Shown: positions 54,735 through 64,000 of the stretch, one piece after another
Layout: each line of letters starts with the position of its first letter
Position numbering within the stretch: the first letter of the stretch is position 1
Source of the DNA: UBA6168 sp041392505
GTDB taxonomy: Bacteria; Bacteroidota; Bacteroidia; Chitinophagales; Saprospiraceae
DNA: 64,000 nt
Assembly: GCA_041392505.1 (NCBI GenBank)
Contig: JAWKLX010000018.1
Coordinates: 62,001-126,000, forward strand
Direction of reading: 5' to 3'
Translations under genes and position numbers: made by a program
Notes under the pieces: generated by a model
Told to the model about the DNA's origin: nothing
Seen by the model: the letters and a program-made list of their open reading frames with translations, nothing else
Database searches by the model: none

Positions 54735-55916
54735 TCATTGGCACCCGCACGTCAAGTTATCCGCATAGGCCTGCTCTTCCAATTTATACCCTTTTGTATA
54801 AGGGTAGCCCCCACCAATACCAAGGTTTTCGGTGCGGATGGTATAAATACAATCAAAGGCAATTATGCTTTCCTTTTCCTTTAAACTGTTGGGATCACAA
54901 AATGGGTTGGCGGTGGCGGCGCAACTGGTGGTGGTCATATCGCCAACCACATCTTTTAGGATAAACTTAATATCAACCTCATATTCATCAGCCAGTTTTT
55001 GGTCAATGTCAGAGGCATAGCGACCATAGGGCTCGCCCTTCCTTACAATAGAATCTGGATATATCTCGAATTTGTCAATAAAAAAGGAATGGATGGTAGC
55101 AACTTTTTTGAATTGCGGATTCTGCTCAAAATCCAAGGAATCAAATTCAGGGGTAAACGATTTATTCTCCTTATCAAAATAGGTGGGAGAAAGCGGCCTC
55201 ATCTTAGTGTCCACCCAAATTTCGTTGACGAGGTATTCATACCCCATTAAAACCCTACCCTTGCCGATGCCCATTGTATCATACCTGGAACATTTCATCC
55301 TTACATCAGCACTCTTCGCCACATAATAAACGCCGGGTTTGCGGGTGCCGGGCAATGGCAATTTGTATTGTTCACTCAATGACCAAACGCCTTCGTATCC
55401 ACTACAGGGGCAGTATGCCTGTACTTCTGGTATATCCAAATAGGGGGAGTTGAAATTCGCATCATATTCTTTATCGAAAAACAAGGTCAGCGGGTGAGCA
55501 TTGAGAGGTTGGGCAACGTTTGCACCATGCCTGCTTTTTAAGTAAAAAAATAGGGCTACTGCGCCCAGCAAAATAGTGATTGGCAGTAACAGCAAAAACC
55601 AACGACGCAGACCAGCTTGATGAATTTTCAATTGCCCAACTTCCACCTTTAATGCTTCATTTTCGGCAACCGCTATATCCCTTTCTTCCCGAATGGCTTC
55701 CCTGGTGAGCAGGCGGTTTATATTTTCAATGGAGCGGATGTACATCCCTTCCGTAGCCGTGCCATAAAGCAATTTGGAAAATTGGCTGGCACTGATGCTT
55801 AATGCCTTCGCTATTTCCCCATAGGAGGTGTTGCCAAACTTGGCAGTTGGCTTGCTCCAAGAGCCATATTTTTCTTCCAATTTTTCCAGAAACTTTTCTT
55901 GAATGCTCGCCTCCAT
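54735..55916 (-). CDS. Membrane-anchored HTH regulator with periplasmic domain
   Basis: 393 residues from the ATG at 55916 (MEASIQEKFLEKLEEKYG); a start 17 codons earlier is possible but reads like leader. The N-terminal helical part (about 20-70) has a Cro/XRE-like helix-turn-helix: SYGEIAKALSISASQFSKLL then YIRSIENINRLLT. A coiled coil follows (75-100), one membrane helix (105-126, WFLLLLPITILLGAVALFFY), and a periplasmic domain (130-393) with several cysteines (VQAYCPCSGYEG, CSRYDTMG, TSCAATANPFCDP, LTCGCQ). The layout is of a one-component transmembrane regulator (ToxR/CadC-like in principle, HTH type different). It is divergent from susC across 262 bp, so it is the obvious candidate to control that pair. 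Confidence 0.75.
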   Translation of the reverse strand: MEASIQEKFLEKLEEKYGSWSKPTAKFGNTSYGEIAKALSISASQFSKLLYGTATEGMYIRSIENINRLLTREAIREERDIAVAENEALKVEVGQLKIHQAGLRRWFLLLLPITILLGAVALFFYLKSRHGANVAQPLNAHPLTLFFDKEYDANFNSPYLDIPEVQAYCPCSGYEGVWSLSEQYKLPLPGTRKPGVYYVAKSADVRMKCSRYDTMGIGKGRVLMGYEYLVNEIWVDTKMRPLSPTYFDKENKSFTPEFDSLDFEQNPQFKKVATIHSFFIDKFEIYPDSIVRKGEPYGRYASDIDQKLADEYEVDIKFILKDVVGDMTTTSCAATANPFCDPNSLKEKESIIAFDCIYTIRTENLGIGGGYPYTKGYKLEEQAYADNLTCGCQ

Positions 55917-56015
55917 GCAAAAATGATACGGTGTAAAATTGTGTAAAACAGTATGAAATTCCGCCAAATTAAAATTTTACAGAATTAAGTTTCATTTTTT
56001 AAAAACGTTGTTACA

Positions 56016-56023
56016 TACCTTCG
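56016..56023 (+). promoter_or_regulatory. Possible -7 element upstream of susC-like gene
   Basis: TACCTTCG resembles the Bacteroidota -7 consensus TAnnTTTG in seven of eight positions, 155 bp before the chosen susC-like start. No convincing -33 TTTG box sits at the usual distance, so this is only a suggestion. The 262-bp intergenic region shows no other clear operator. Confidence 0.2.
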
Positions 56024-56178
56024 TTTTCGTGATGAAAAGAATATTTGCTCCAAATGTAGCACATTCTACCAAACCAGAGGAAACATAGTTTCCACACTTA
56101 GCATGGGCTGCACTATTTAAAATGGAAAAGGAGCAGGCCGATCAGGCCAAATTTGTCTTAAACATAAAAACCCGGATT

Positions 56179-59100
56179 ATGAAAAAACAACTACTAGTAT
56201 TGTTCACTTGTCTGCTCTCGTTACAGGGCATGCAAGTACTTGCCCAAAAAACCATATCGGGCAAAGTGACCGAAAAAGATGGCACTCCCCTGATCGGTGT
56301 TACCGTCATGGAAGAGGGGACAAGCAATGGTACGATCACCGATGTGGAAGGCGATTATTCCATTGTAGTCAATGGTGAAAATGCGGTGCTTTCCTTTAGT
56401 TACACCGGCAGGGAAACGATCACCCGCCCCGTTGGAGTCAGCCTGGTATTGGACGTTGTGCTGGAGGAAGATGCCAAATTGCTGGACGAAGTGGTCGTCA
56501 CTGCTTTAGGTTTTGAAGAAAAAGAGGATGAGTTGGGCTACGCCAGTTCCACCGTATCATCGAACACGGTTACTGGTGCCGCTGAGTCCACTATGATCAA
56601 CGCACTTTCGGGGAAAGCCTCCGGCGTCCGTATTTCCAGAAATTCGGGTGACCCCGGCGCTGGGGCATTTATTCAGATCAGGGGTATTTCGACCATTGAC
56701 CGCGATGCCCAGCCATTGATCGTCATTGATGGCATCCCAATGAGCAATGATTCACGGGGTTCGCAGGAAGGTTTTGCTGCGCAGTCGAGGTTGAATGACA
56801 TCAACCCGAACGATATTGAAAGTGTAACCGTGCTCAAAGGGGCATCAGCCGCAGCCCTCTGGGGAACAAAAGCCCTGGGCGGCGTGATCGTCATTACGAC
56901 CAAAAGTGGCAAGTACAACAACAAATTGTCGGTCAGCTACAAGACCAGCTACTCCCTCGATAAAATCAACCGCCGCTACCCTCAACAAACAACTTTTGGG
57001 CAAGGCGACAATGGCGTCTACAACCAACGGTCGAGGGATTCTTGGGGTGACAAGATTGCCGATCGGCCGGGCGGCACCGATGATTTTGACACCGCAGGCG
57101 AATTTTATGTCGATCAGGAAGGGAATACCTACTATAAGATTTTAAACAAAAACTCGAAGGAACTTTATAATGACAAAAATTTCGACCTCATTTTCCAGAA
57201 TGGTCATTTTTGGGAAAACAACCTGAGCGTCACGGGCGGCAATGCCAACAGCACCATTTTTGCCAGTCTCAGCGACATCAACCAAGACGGGATCATCCGC
57301 AACAATTCCAATTATCGGCGGACAACTGCACGTGTCAACGCTACCCACTTGTTGTCCGATAAAATCAAAATCAAAGCTTCCACGGCCTATACCAAAAGCA
57401 AATCGAACCGGATCTTGCGGGGGGCCAGTTCATCAGGACTGCACCTCGGCCTGCTGCGAACCCCCGTCGACTTTGACAACACTGGTTACCGCGGCGACTA
57501 TTACGCCAACAGCACCGCTTCGCCCGTTTCGAACCGGCAACGCTCCTATCGAGAGCCGCTGGGGGCAGACGGAACGGCTACTTATAACAACCCATTGTGG
57601 ACCATCGAAGAGCAAGAAAGTTTGGTGGATGTGGATCGATTTATCGCTTCGTTGGAATTGACCGTTTCGCCCACTTCTTGGCTTGACTTGATCGGACGCG
57701 TGGGTTTGGACAAATACTCCGAGTGGCAGCAACAATTCTTCACGCCCGGCTCGGCTTCCGGCTCCTATACTTCTGGTTTTTTTGAAAAAGAACTCGCCCG
57801 CAACTCCATTCTCAACATGGATTACATTGCCAAGGCGGGCAAGCGTTTTAATAAAAATTTGAGCGGGAACCTGTTGGTTGGCTTCAATTTCAACCACCGC
57901 CAATTGCTGACCGACGGCAGCAGCATCATCAATTTCATCCAGTTTACGGACGTCGCCAGCGGCATTCGTGACATTGACAATGCCCTGCCTGAAAACAGAA
58001 GCGTAACCAGCACTTTCGGGCAGGAACGCACGGTTGGGGTTTATTCCTCGGCCAGCCTTTCTATCTACGAAATGCTTTTCCTCAACGCCACCTTGCGGGC
58101 AGAATCAGCCTCTACTTTTGGCGATGGGGCCGATAATACTTTCTATTTCCCTTCCGCCTCGCTGGCTTGGCAATTCACCGAATTGGAAGGCCTGGAGAAC
58201 GACATCCTTTCCTTTGGCAAACTGCGTTTGTCTTATGGAGAGGTGGGCGTTCAGCCTGCCCGTTACAATACGACCAACACGTTTGTGCCGCCCACATTTT
58301 CAGACCAATACGGTGGTAATTTGGCAGGCGGACTTTATGGCAACGGTGCCTTCGTGCCCAGCACCCAACGGGGCAGCGGCAACCTCCGCCCGGAACGCAA
58401 AAAAGAAATGGAGGTCGGCATGGATTTGCGCTTTTTGCGCAACAAGCTTTCCGTGAGCGGAACCTATTACAAAAACAAAACAGAAGACGTCCTATTGGAT
58501 TTTCCGATTGCCAATTCTCGGGGAATAACCCGGCTGTACACCAATGGTGCCGAGCTGCAAAACGAGGGTGTCGAACTTGACCTCGGCTACTCCATTCTCA
58601 AAAAGAAAGATTGGTCGTGGGACGTGAACCTCATTTATTCTAAAGTGAAAAATGAAGTCACCAAACTGGAAGAGGGTCTAACCATCAACTTGGGCGGACT
58701 TTCAGCAGTCAATGCACGGGCATTGCAAGGTTACCCTATCGGTGTACTGTGGGGATCGAGAACGTTGCGGGACGACAGTGGCAATATTGTTTTTGATGAA
58801 AATGGCTTCCCTGACCAGGACGAACTGGAAGGTGTCATCGGCGACCCAAACCCCGATTGGCAAGGCTCCGCCTCTACTACCATTTCCTATAAAAATTTCT
58901 CCATTTCCATGCTTTTTGAAACGTACCAAGGAGCGGACATCTATGCAGGCACCAAGTCGGTTCTTTACGACCTCGGCACCTGGGGCGCTTCCGCCGAAGA
59001 AGCCACTGCTGGCCAAAACTTGCTCGATTTTACTGGCAATGTCATCCTCGCAGGTACGACCTTCCGCGGTAAAATCCACAACTTCGGGGCAGGTCCCGTG

Positions 59101-59421
59101 GCGTTGACGGAAACCTGGTACAACGCCGACGGCGGCTTTTTCGGCAGCGGCAACGATGAACTTTACATCGAAGACGGCTCATGGACACGGCTGCGGGAAC
59201 TGACCCTTTCCTACCGCATTAATTCGGAAGGCTTGAAGAAAAATACGGGGATCGGCTCAGCCGAAATTTCCCTGACGGGCAGAAACCTGTTCATCTGGAC
59301 ACCTTTTGAGGGCAACGACCCCGACACCAACCTGCAAGGTGTCAGCGTAGCGAGGGGGATTGATTATTTCAACAACCCCAGCACGAAATCCTACATCGCT
59401 TCCCTTTCCGTCACTTTTTAA
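56179..59421 (+). CDS. SusC/RagA-family TonB-linked outer-membrane transporter
   Basis: 1080 residues from the ATG at 56179, which starts the signal peptide (KQLLVLFTCLLSLQGMQVLAQ). A carboxypeptidase-like domain follows (KTISGKVTEKDGTPLIGVTV), then a TonB-box-like DEVVVTALG and a plug with the SusC signature (GDPGAGAFIQIRGIST, PLIVIDGIPM, IESVTVLKGASAAALWG). The barrel ends in the strand SYIASLSVTF. It forms the channel for oligosaccharide or peptide uptake with the lipoprotein encoded 18 bp downstream. No glycoside hydrolase is adjacent, so the ligand cannot be inferred. The divergent membrane HTH gene is the likely regulator. Confidence 0.95.
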   Translation: MKKQLLVLFTCLLSLQGMQVLAQKTISGKVTEKDGTPLIGVTVMEEGTSNGTITDVEGDYSIVVNGENAVLSFSYTGRETITRPVGVSLVLDVVLEEDAKLLDEVVVTALGFEEKEDELGYASSTVSSNTVTGAAESTMINALSGKASGVRISRNSGDPGAGAFIQIRGISTIDRDAQPLIVIDGIPMSNDSRGSQEGFAAQSRLNDINPNDIESVTVLKGASAAALWGTKALGGVIVITTKSGKYNNKLSVSYKTSYSLDKINRRYPQQTTFGQGDNGVYNQRSRDSWGDKIADRPGGTDDFDTAGEFYVDQEGNTYYKILNKNSKELYNDKNFDLIFQNGHFWENNLSVTGGNANSTIFASLSDINQDGIIRNNSNYRRTTARVNATHLLSDKIKIKASTAYTKSKSNRILRGASSSGLHLGLLRTPVDFDNTGYRGDYYANSTASPVSNRQRSYREPLGADGTATYNNPLWTIEEQESLVDVDRFIASLELTVSPTSWLDLIGRVGLDKYSEWQQQFFTPGSASGSYTSGFFEKELARNSILNMDYIAKAGKRFNKNLSGNLLVGFNFNHRQLLTDGSSIINFIQFTDVASGIRDIDNALPENRSVTSTFGQERTVGVYSSASLSIYEMLFLNATLRAESASTFGDGADNTFYFPSASLAWQFTELEGLENDILSFGKLRLSYGEVGVQPARYNTTNTFVPPTFSDQYGGNLAGGLYGNGAFVPSTQRGSGNLRPERKKEMEVGMDLRFLRNKLSVSGTYYKNKTEDVLLDFPIANSRGITRLYTNGAELQNEGVELDLGYSILKKKDWSWDVNLIYSKVKNEVTKLEEGLTINLGGLSAVNARALQGYPIGVLWGSRTLRDDSGNIVFDENGFPDQDELEGVIGDPNPDWQGSASTTISYKNFSISMLFETYQGADIYAGTKSVLYDLGTWGASAEEATAGQNLLDFTGNVILAGTTFRGKIHNFGAGPVALTETWYNADGGFFGSGNDELYIEDGSWTRLRELTLSYRINSEGLKKNTGIGSAEISLTGRNLFIWTPFEGNDPDTNLQGVSVARGIDYFNNPSTKSYIASLSVTF

Positions 59422-59439
59422 ACATTGAACCTAATCAAA

Positions 59440-60864
59440 ATGAAAAAAGCAATCATCATACTATCATCCATCTTTTGGCTCGCCTCCTGTAGTGAACTCG
59501 TGGACGGGCTGAACGAAAACCCCAATAGCCCCACCACGACTTCCTATCAGTACATCCTGACGGGTGCGGAGGTCGGCAACATCGTTTTACAAACTGGAGA
59601 AACGGCTCGCAAGGCAGGCATTTTCTGTGGCTACTACACAGGCATCGACCGTCAGCACCTTGGCTTTAGTCAATATGGGGTGACGACCAGCGATTTTGAC
59701 TCCGAGTGGAACAACGTTTATGTCGATGTGGTGGCCAATGCCATCGCCGCAGAAACAGCCGCTAAAGACGATGGCGTCGAAGGGGTAACATTGGGAATCA
59801 CCCAAGTTATCAGGGCGATGGCTCTGGGTACGGCTACCTCTCTTTGGGGCGACATCCCATTCGACGAGGCTGGCCAGCCTGACATTGAGGCACCTGGTTT
59901 TGAGGGCCAGCTATCTACTTATACCAAATTACAAAACCTGCTCGATGCAGCCATTGTCAACCTCGGTGCTGGATCGGGCCGGCCGACCAGCAAATCCGAA
60001 ATCTATTTGGACGGTGATCCAGTTGCCTGGACGGAGGTGGCCAATACCATGAAAGCACGGTATTACATGCACACGGGGGAGTTTGACAAAGCTTATGCTG
60101 CTGCGCAAAATGGCATTAGTTCACCTTCCAACAGCTTGCTGTCCCCGCATGGCACAGCGGCGGAAAATGCCAACCTGAACTACACCTTTTTTGCGGTGGA
60201 AGTGAGGCAATCCGATTTGGTGGTTTCTGATTTCATGGCCAGCCTCGTTGCGCCCGATGCAGCGAATAGTCCTGATTTTTCAAAATACCGCGGCAACGCC
60301 AAAACCAATGAAACGGGCCGATACAACTACCTTTTTAAGACAACCTCCTTTGGCATCCAGCCGAACACTGACGCCAATGCCTTTGCCGCTATCAATGCAT
60401 CCGCCTCGCTGGTCACTTTTGAGGAAAATAGCTTGATACTGGCGGAAGCGGGTTTCCGGACGGCAGGTTTCGACAAAGGATTGGAACACCTGAACGACTA
60501 CCGGGCGTACCTCGCCGCGGGCGGTTACATGGCCAATGCCGCCCCAGCCGATGTGCAATACGATCCGTATGATGCCGCTGATTTTGCAAATGGCGGTTTG
60601 GAAAACCCCGATGGCATCAGCGCTGACAATGCTTTGTTGCGGGAAATTTTGGAGGAAAGGTACGTGACCCTGTTTGGGCAAATTGAAGGTTTCAACGATA
60701 CCCGCCGGACAGCGGACGCTGCAACCGTTCGGGTACCCGTGGTGCCGAATAATGGCGCTACCCTGCCCCAGCGCTTCCTTTACCCTACGACGGAAATCGA
60801 CCGAAACCCGAATGTCCCCAAGCCCGTGCCCGGGTTTTTTGACCCAACTGCCGTTAACCAATAA
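59440..60864 (+). CDS. SusD/RagB-like surface lipoprotein (SusD_2 type)
   Basis: 474 residues from the ATG at 59440. The lipobox WLASC gives the lipidated cysteine at residue 17 and the mature protein starts SELVDGLNENPNSPT, typical of the SusD_2 branch. The TPR-like helical core includes VIRAMALGTATSLWGDIPFDEA, VANTMKARYYMHTGEFDKAYAAA and LILAEAGFRTAGFDKGLEHLNDYRAYLAAGGY. The end LREILEERYVTLFGQIEGFNDTRRT is also family-typical. It caps the SusC barrel and binds substrate. It starts 18 bp after the susC-like stop codon, so the two are one transcript. Confidence 0.95.
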   Translation: MKKAIIILSSIFWLASCSELVDGLNENPNSPTTTSYQYILTGAEVGNIVLQTGETARKAGIFCGYYTGIDRQHLGFSQYGVTTSDFDSEWNNVYVDVVANAIAAETAAKDDGVEGVTLGITQVIRAMALGTATSLWGDIPFDEAGQPDIEAPGFEGQLSTYTKLQNLLDAAIVNLGAGSGRPTSKSEIYLDGDPVAWTEVANTMKARYYMHTGEFDKAYAAAQNGISSPSNSLLSPHGTAAENANLNYTFFAVEVRQSDLVVSDFMASLVAPDAANSPDFSKYRGNAKTNETGRYNYLFKTTSFGIQPNTDANAFAAINASASLVTFEENSLILAEAGFRTAGFDKGLEHLNDYRAYLAAGGYMANAAPADVQYDPYDAADFANGGLENPDGISADNALLREILEERYVTLFGQIEGFNDTRRTADAATVRVPVVPNNGATLPQRFLYPTTEIDRNPNVPKPVPGFFDPTAVNQ

Positions 60865-60951
60865 GGACTATTGGGGAATTGGAAATTGAAAATTAAAAGA
60901 TTGATCATCAGTGATTTAATTTCTAATTTCTAAAAAGGAGGGTTAAGAGAA

Positions 60952-61057
60952 TTTTTTTTGACGCTGATTTTTAGGATTCTTATGATTGATTTATGCCGCC
61001 GGAGGCGGCTGTTTGCCATAAAAAATCATAAAAACAAGCGCTATCAGCGTCGAAAAA
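60952..61057. repeat. Long imperfect inverted repeat after the susD-like gene
   Basis: TTTTTTTGACGCTGATTTTT on the left mirrors CTATCAGCGTCGAAAAAA on the right, and TTATGATTGATTTATG mirrors CATAAAAAATCATAA. A compact GCCGCC-GGA-GGCGGC hairpin (61004-61018) is at the tip. It probably ends or protects the susCD transcript. Confidence 0.7.
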
Positions 61058-61092
61058 ACAAGCGTCAAAATTTCTCTGGACACTCCTAATTT

Positions 61093-61277
61093 AAGGGCTT
61101 TCTTATAAAAGTGGAATGAATGCATTTTGCAAGGCAGCCGGGGTTTTGAAACCCCGGAATTCTACCGAGACAGCGAAATTGTTTCAAAGTCCGGGGTTTC
61201 AAAACCCCGGCTGCCTTGCTAAAAATCAATCAATTTAGATAATTGCATCAATTTCTATTTTTTATGAGAAAGCCCTT
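61093..61277. mobile_element. Family B MITE, copy 2
   Basis: Same ends as copy 1: AAGGGCTTTCTTATAAAA (61093-61110) and TTTTATGAGAAAGCCCTT (61260-61277). CTCCTAATTT and CTCCCAATTT flank it as a 10-bp target duplication with one mismatch. The interior is nearly identical to copy 1 minus one 55-bp unit, so the copies are recent. It ends 39 bp before the start of the SGNH hydrolase gene. Confidence 0.9.
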
Positions 61278-61316
61278 CTCCCAATTTCTAATTTCAGAAT
61301 AAAGTCTAAAAACGAT

Positions 61317-62071
61317 ATGAAGCGAATTTTGCAATTATTTAAATACCTCCTCCTGTGCTTGTTTTTGCTGGGAAATGGGTGGTTTTTTCGCAACAGGATA
61401 CTTTGAAAGTGCTGTTTGTGGGGAATAGTTTTACCTATTTCAACAACCTCCCCCAAATGGTTTCAGCAATGGCCGCTTCGCAAAATGTGGCCATTTTCAC
61501 CCGCCAGTCAACGGTGGGCGGCTCAAACCTCGAACAGCACTGGAAAGGGGAAAAAGGGACGAAGACCATGGCCTTGCTGGAAAGCGACCAATGGGACTAT
61601 GTGGTCATGAACAACCACAGCACGAGCGCCATCGATTCGCCAGAAAGCTTCATGGAATACGGGAAAAAGTTTGCGGAGCGCATCAAATCGATGGGCGCAA
61701 AACCTATTTTCATGATGACCCGGGCTTACAAATCCAACCCGCTCATGCAGGAAAAAATCACGGAAATGTACCAGCGGCTCGCCGCTGAAACAGGCTCCCA
61801 ATATGTTCCCTGTGGGCCACTCTTCGCTGCGGCAAGGCACTGGCGGCCAGACATGGAATTGTTCTTCGACGACAAGCACCCTTCCGTGAATGGCACCTAC
61901 TTGCTGGCACTTTCATTTTACAAATTCTTTTCGGGGAAAACCGTGATGGGCACCCCCGATCGCTTGACGACCAAGGATTTGTTTGGGGAAAAACTTTACC
62001 TGGTTTTTATGAACAAGGAGGATGCGGCCTTTCTCCAGCAATTGGTCGAGGAATTTGATTTTAAGCAATGA
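61317..62071 (+). CDS. Secreted SGNH/GDSL-type hydrolase, one frameshift in the signal peptide
   Basis: The ATG at 61317 gives MKRILQLFKYLLLCLFLLGN, a good signal peptide, then the frame fails. One extra G in the GGG run near 61377 restores NGVVFSQQDTLKVLFVGNSF and the long frame to 62071. The mature part is an SGNH hydrolase: nucleophile Ser in VGNSFTYFNN, Gly/Asn oxyanion candidates in VGGSNLEQHW and MNNHSTSAI, and Asp-His in FFDDKHPSVNGTYL. It is likely an esterase acting on acylated carbohydrate or lipid in the periplasm or outside. It sits downstream of the susCD-like pair and may serve the same substrate. The break is probably a sequence error. Confidence 0.8.
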
Positions 62072-62089
62072 ATACAGCACATGAAATTG

Positions 62090-62285
62090 AACTATAAAAT
62101 GCGGGGCAGGATAAGCCATTCTTTTGGCAACTTCTGAACGTGCCCCTCTAGGATTTTAAGGGAGAGAATGTGGCAGAGCCACATTCTCTCCCTTAAAATC
62201 CCCTTGGGCCGAGCAGGCTGATGCCTCAAAGCAGAGTGAAGTTTTCGCCCACATGCGTAAATGAAAATTTAAAGATTTTTATTAC
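62090..62285 (+). mobile_element. Family A hairpin element, copy 4 (divergent arms)
   Basis: Shares AAAATGCGGGGCAGGATAAG, CTTTTGGCAAC, TTGGGCCGAGCAGGCTGATG and GCCCACATGCG with the other copies. The central hairpin (62151-62201) has a perfect 24-bp stem and AGA loop. Its inner arm AGAGAATGTGGC is unrelated to the GGCGGCGTCGTC arm of copies 2 and 3. The IS110 core is changed (CC in place of CT). Terminal repeats are degenerate, so limits are approximate. The proximal end lies about 38 bp before the start of the next gene. Confidence 0.8.
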
Positions 62286-62323
62286 TCAATGAATCGAACC
62301 CACATTTCAAAAAATAACAAATC

Positions 62324-64000
62324 ATGAAACTAATTTTCAATAGATCATACCTATTCATCGCCATGCTGCTTGCATTGGCTATTACTTCTTGCAAAAACAA
62401 AGACGACGATGGTTTCATCACCAATGATTTCAGGTTGCTTCAGGTAAATATTGACGGTGACGCAGCCACTACGGGCGCTACCAATGTTTCGGTGGTCGCA
62501 GAACTGGGGTTGGTCTTTTCCCATAAATTGAGCACCTCGGCATTTGAAAGTGGGTTGGCCATTTCACCTTCAGTGGCCTACACCCTCAACTATGACAACT
62601 CCGGTTCGATTGTTACCCTAATTTCGATGCGCCGCTGACTATCGAAACGACTTATACCTTGAGTTTACCAACTGGCACTTATGGCGCCGGCGGGGAAGCG
62701 AGTGTCGAAAATTTCAATTTTGAATTCACCACCCGCCCCTTCACCGCCCCCGAAATTTCCCTGTCCAGCACCGAGCCGGGGCTTTTCGAAGGCGAAACCA
62801 TCACCATCACGGCTAAGCTATCTTTCTCCATTTTTAATGATGTGACTTTCGATCTAAACTTTGCTGGCTCGGCGATTAAGGACACCGACTACACGGTCAG
62901 TGCCACTACTTTTACGATACCAGCCGGAAGCACCACCGCTACCGTGGATTTAGTTGCCCTCAATGATGCAGACACGGAAGGGTCGGAAACCATTGACATC
63001 ACTTTTTCCAACTTGGTCAATGCCGTCGAAAGCCAACCACAAGTGTTGACCCTCACTCTTGGCGACCAGCCGCCAGCACTGGCGTTCAAAGGCGTCATGT
63101 CCCTTAAAATCGGAGGCACCTCCACCAATGGTCGGGCCATTCATTTACAGGCTTTGGAGGACATTGCTGACTTGAGCGTTTATGGCATCGGCATCGCCAA
63201 TAACGGGGGTGGTAGCGACGGTAGGGAGATTGATTTTCCAGCCCTAAGTGCCAACGCTGGGGATGATATTTTGCTGATTCGAGACCAAGATGTGGCTGGA
63301 CTGTCGGCTTATTTTGGGAATTGTTATAATGATTTTGAAGTAGTTGTTGAAACGGCTGATTTGAATTTTAATGGAGACGACCCGTTTGAATTATACCAAG
63401 GAATGGCCGTCATTGAAGTGTACGGGGATGTGGAATTACAGGGCACGGGACTGGATTGGGAGTACACAGGTAGCTGGGCTTACAAGTTCAACGGTTTTTG
63501 GGAATATGCCCAAGTCGATTGTTCTGCCAATTCCACTTCGCTGCAAGATGCAGCCTGTGCCTACCCGTTTTGCGTGCCGCTCCAACTCTATGGGGTCATG
63601 GCCATCAGTTGGGACGGCTCGGGCACCAATGGCGGAAAAGCGGTTCATGTACGTGCCCATCGGGACATTCCTGACCTGAGCATTTATGGTTTGGGGACGG
63701 CCAACAACGGGGGCGGAACCGACGGGGTGGAGTTTAATTTCCAAAGCATGTCTGTCAGCGAAGGGCAGCACATCCTCGTTGCGAGAGAACCGGCTACTTT
63801 GGCGGCCTATTTCGGAAGCTGCTACGATGGGTATGCCCTCGTCGAGCAGTCCGACGCCATGAACCAGAACGGGGACGACGCCATTGAGCTGTTTAACGGC
63901 TTGGATGTCATCGATACTTATGGCGATGCAGACGTGGACGGCACTGGTCAGTCTTGGGAATATACTGGGGCTTGGGGATACCGGCTGAACGGGGTGTGGA
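62324..64000 (+). CDS. Lipoprotein with Calx-beta-like and lamin-tail-like domains, cut by window edge, one frameshift
   Basis: The lipobox ITSC gives the lipidated cysteine at residue 23, followed by KNKDDD. An Ig-like bacterial domain is next (FRLLQVNIDGDAATTGATN ... LGLVFSHKLS). The frame breaks near 62620; one extra T in the TTT run restores VTLIFDAPLTIETTYTL. A Calx-beta-like domain (SLSSTEPGLFEGETITITA) follows, then two copies of a lamin-tail-like module (DLSVYGIGIANNGGGSDGRE ... GDDPFELYQG ... YTGSWAYKFNG and DLSIYGLGTANNGGGTDG ... GDDAIELFNG). No stop before the edge. Surface lipoprotein of unknown role; the modules are probably adhesive or structural. Confidence 0.8.

Overview
The window looks like chromosomal DNA of a free-living Bacteroidota bacterium, most likely Saprospiria (Saprospiraceae/Lewinella-like). 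The basis is mixed: many large secreted proteins end in type IX secretion (T9SS) C-terminal signals, a SusC/SusD pair and an STN-type TonB receptor are present, lipoproteins with lipobox cysteines are frequent, hybrid sensor kinases carry an AraC-type output domain, and the block pheT - coiled-coil gene - zapA - rny is a familiar Bacteroidota arrangement. No rRNA, phage module or CRISPR array was seen.

Layout. 0-1 kb: a tRNA cut by the window edge, a second tRNA-like gene and an old copy of repeat family A. 1.2-12.2 kb: VOC protein, MacB/FtsX-type permease, Uma2 protein, TonB receptor, FKBP isomerase and two T9SS cargo proteins. 12.3-17.3 kb: housekeeping block rny, zapA, a small coiled-coil gene and pheT, all on the minus strand. 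17.6-29.5 kb: secreted proteins, a decayed IS110-type insertion sequence inside a family A element, and two paralogous hybrid histidine kinases in tandem, the first a pseudogene. 29.5-33.5 kb: an ECF sigma factor with an envelope-spanning anti-sigma candidate and two lipoproteins. 34-45 kb: large T9SS cargo proteins around a LytS/LytTR two-component pair. 45-49 kb: MFS exporter, an uncharacterised helical protein and a lipoprotein. 49-53 kb: a secreted GEVED-domain metalloprotease. 53.2-56 kb: another family A copy, two tiny genes and a membrane-anchored HTH regulator divergent from 56.2-60.9 kb SusC/SusD. 61.3-64 kb: an SGNH hydrolase and a lamin-tail-like lipoprotein running off the right edge.

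The most interesting material is in the non-coding DNA. Family A (four copies, near 0.15, 20.0-21.6, 53.25 and 62.1 kb) has 15-bp terminal inverted repeats and 5-bp target duplications where intact. It contains a long central hairpin whose arms differ between copies but stay complementary, and every copy lies just upstream of a gene in the same relative orientation. In the second copy a 1309-bp IS110-family element has inserted. Its leader upstream of the transposase contains short segments that match the target and its own ends in the order and polarity expected of an IS110 bridge RNA (LTG, hairpin, RTG, LDG, RDG), and the uninterrupted site survives at 53.47 kb. A second MITE family (B) has two copies with 18-bp inverted repeats and 9-10-bp target duplications. 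Small palindromes have also entered the kinase coding sequences.

Several otherwise intact genes carry single-base losses that map to short homopolymer runs, so assembly error is a serious alternative to true gene decay for those genes.
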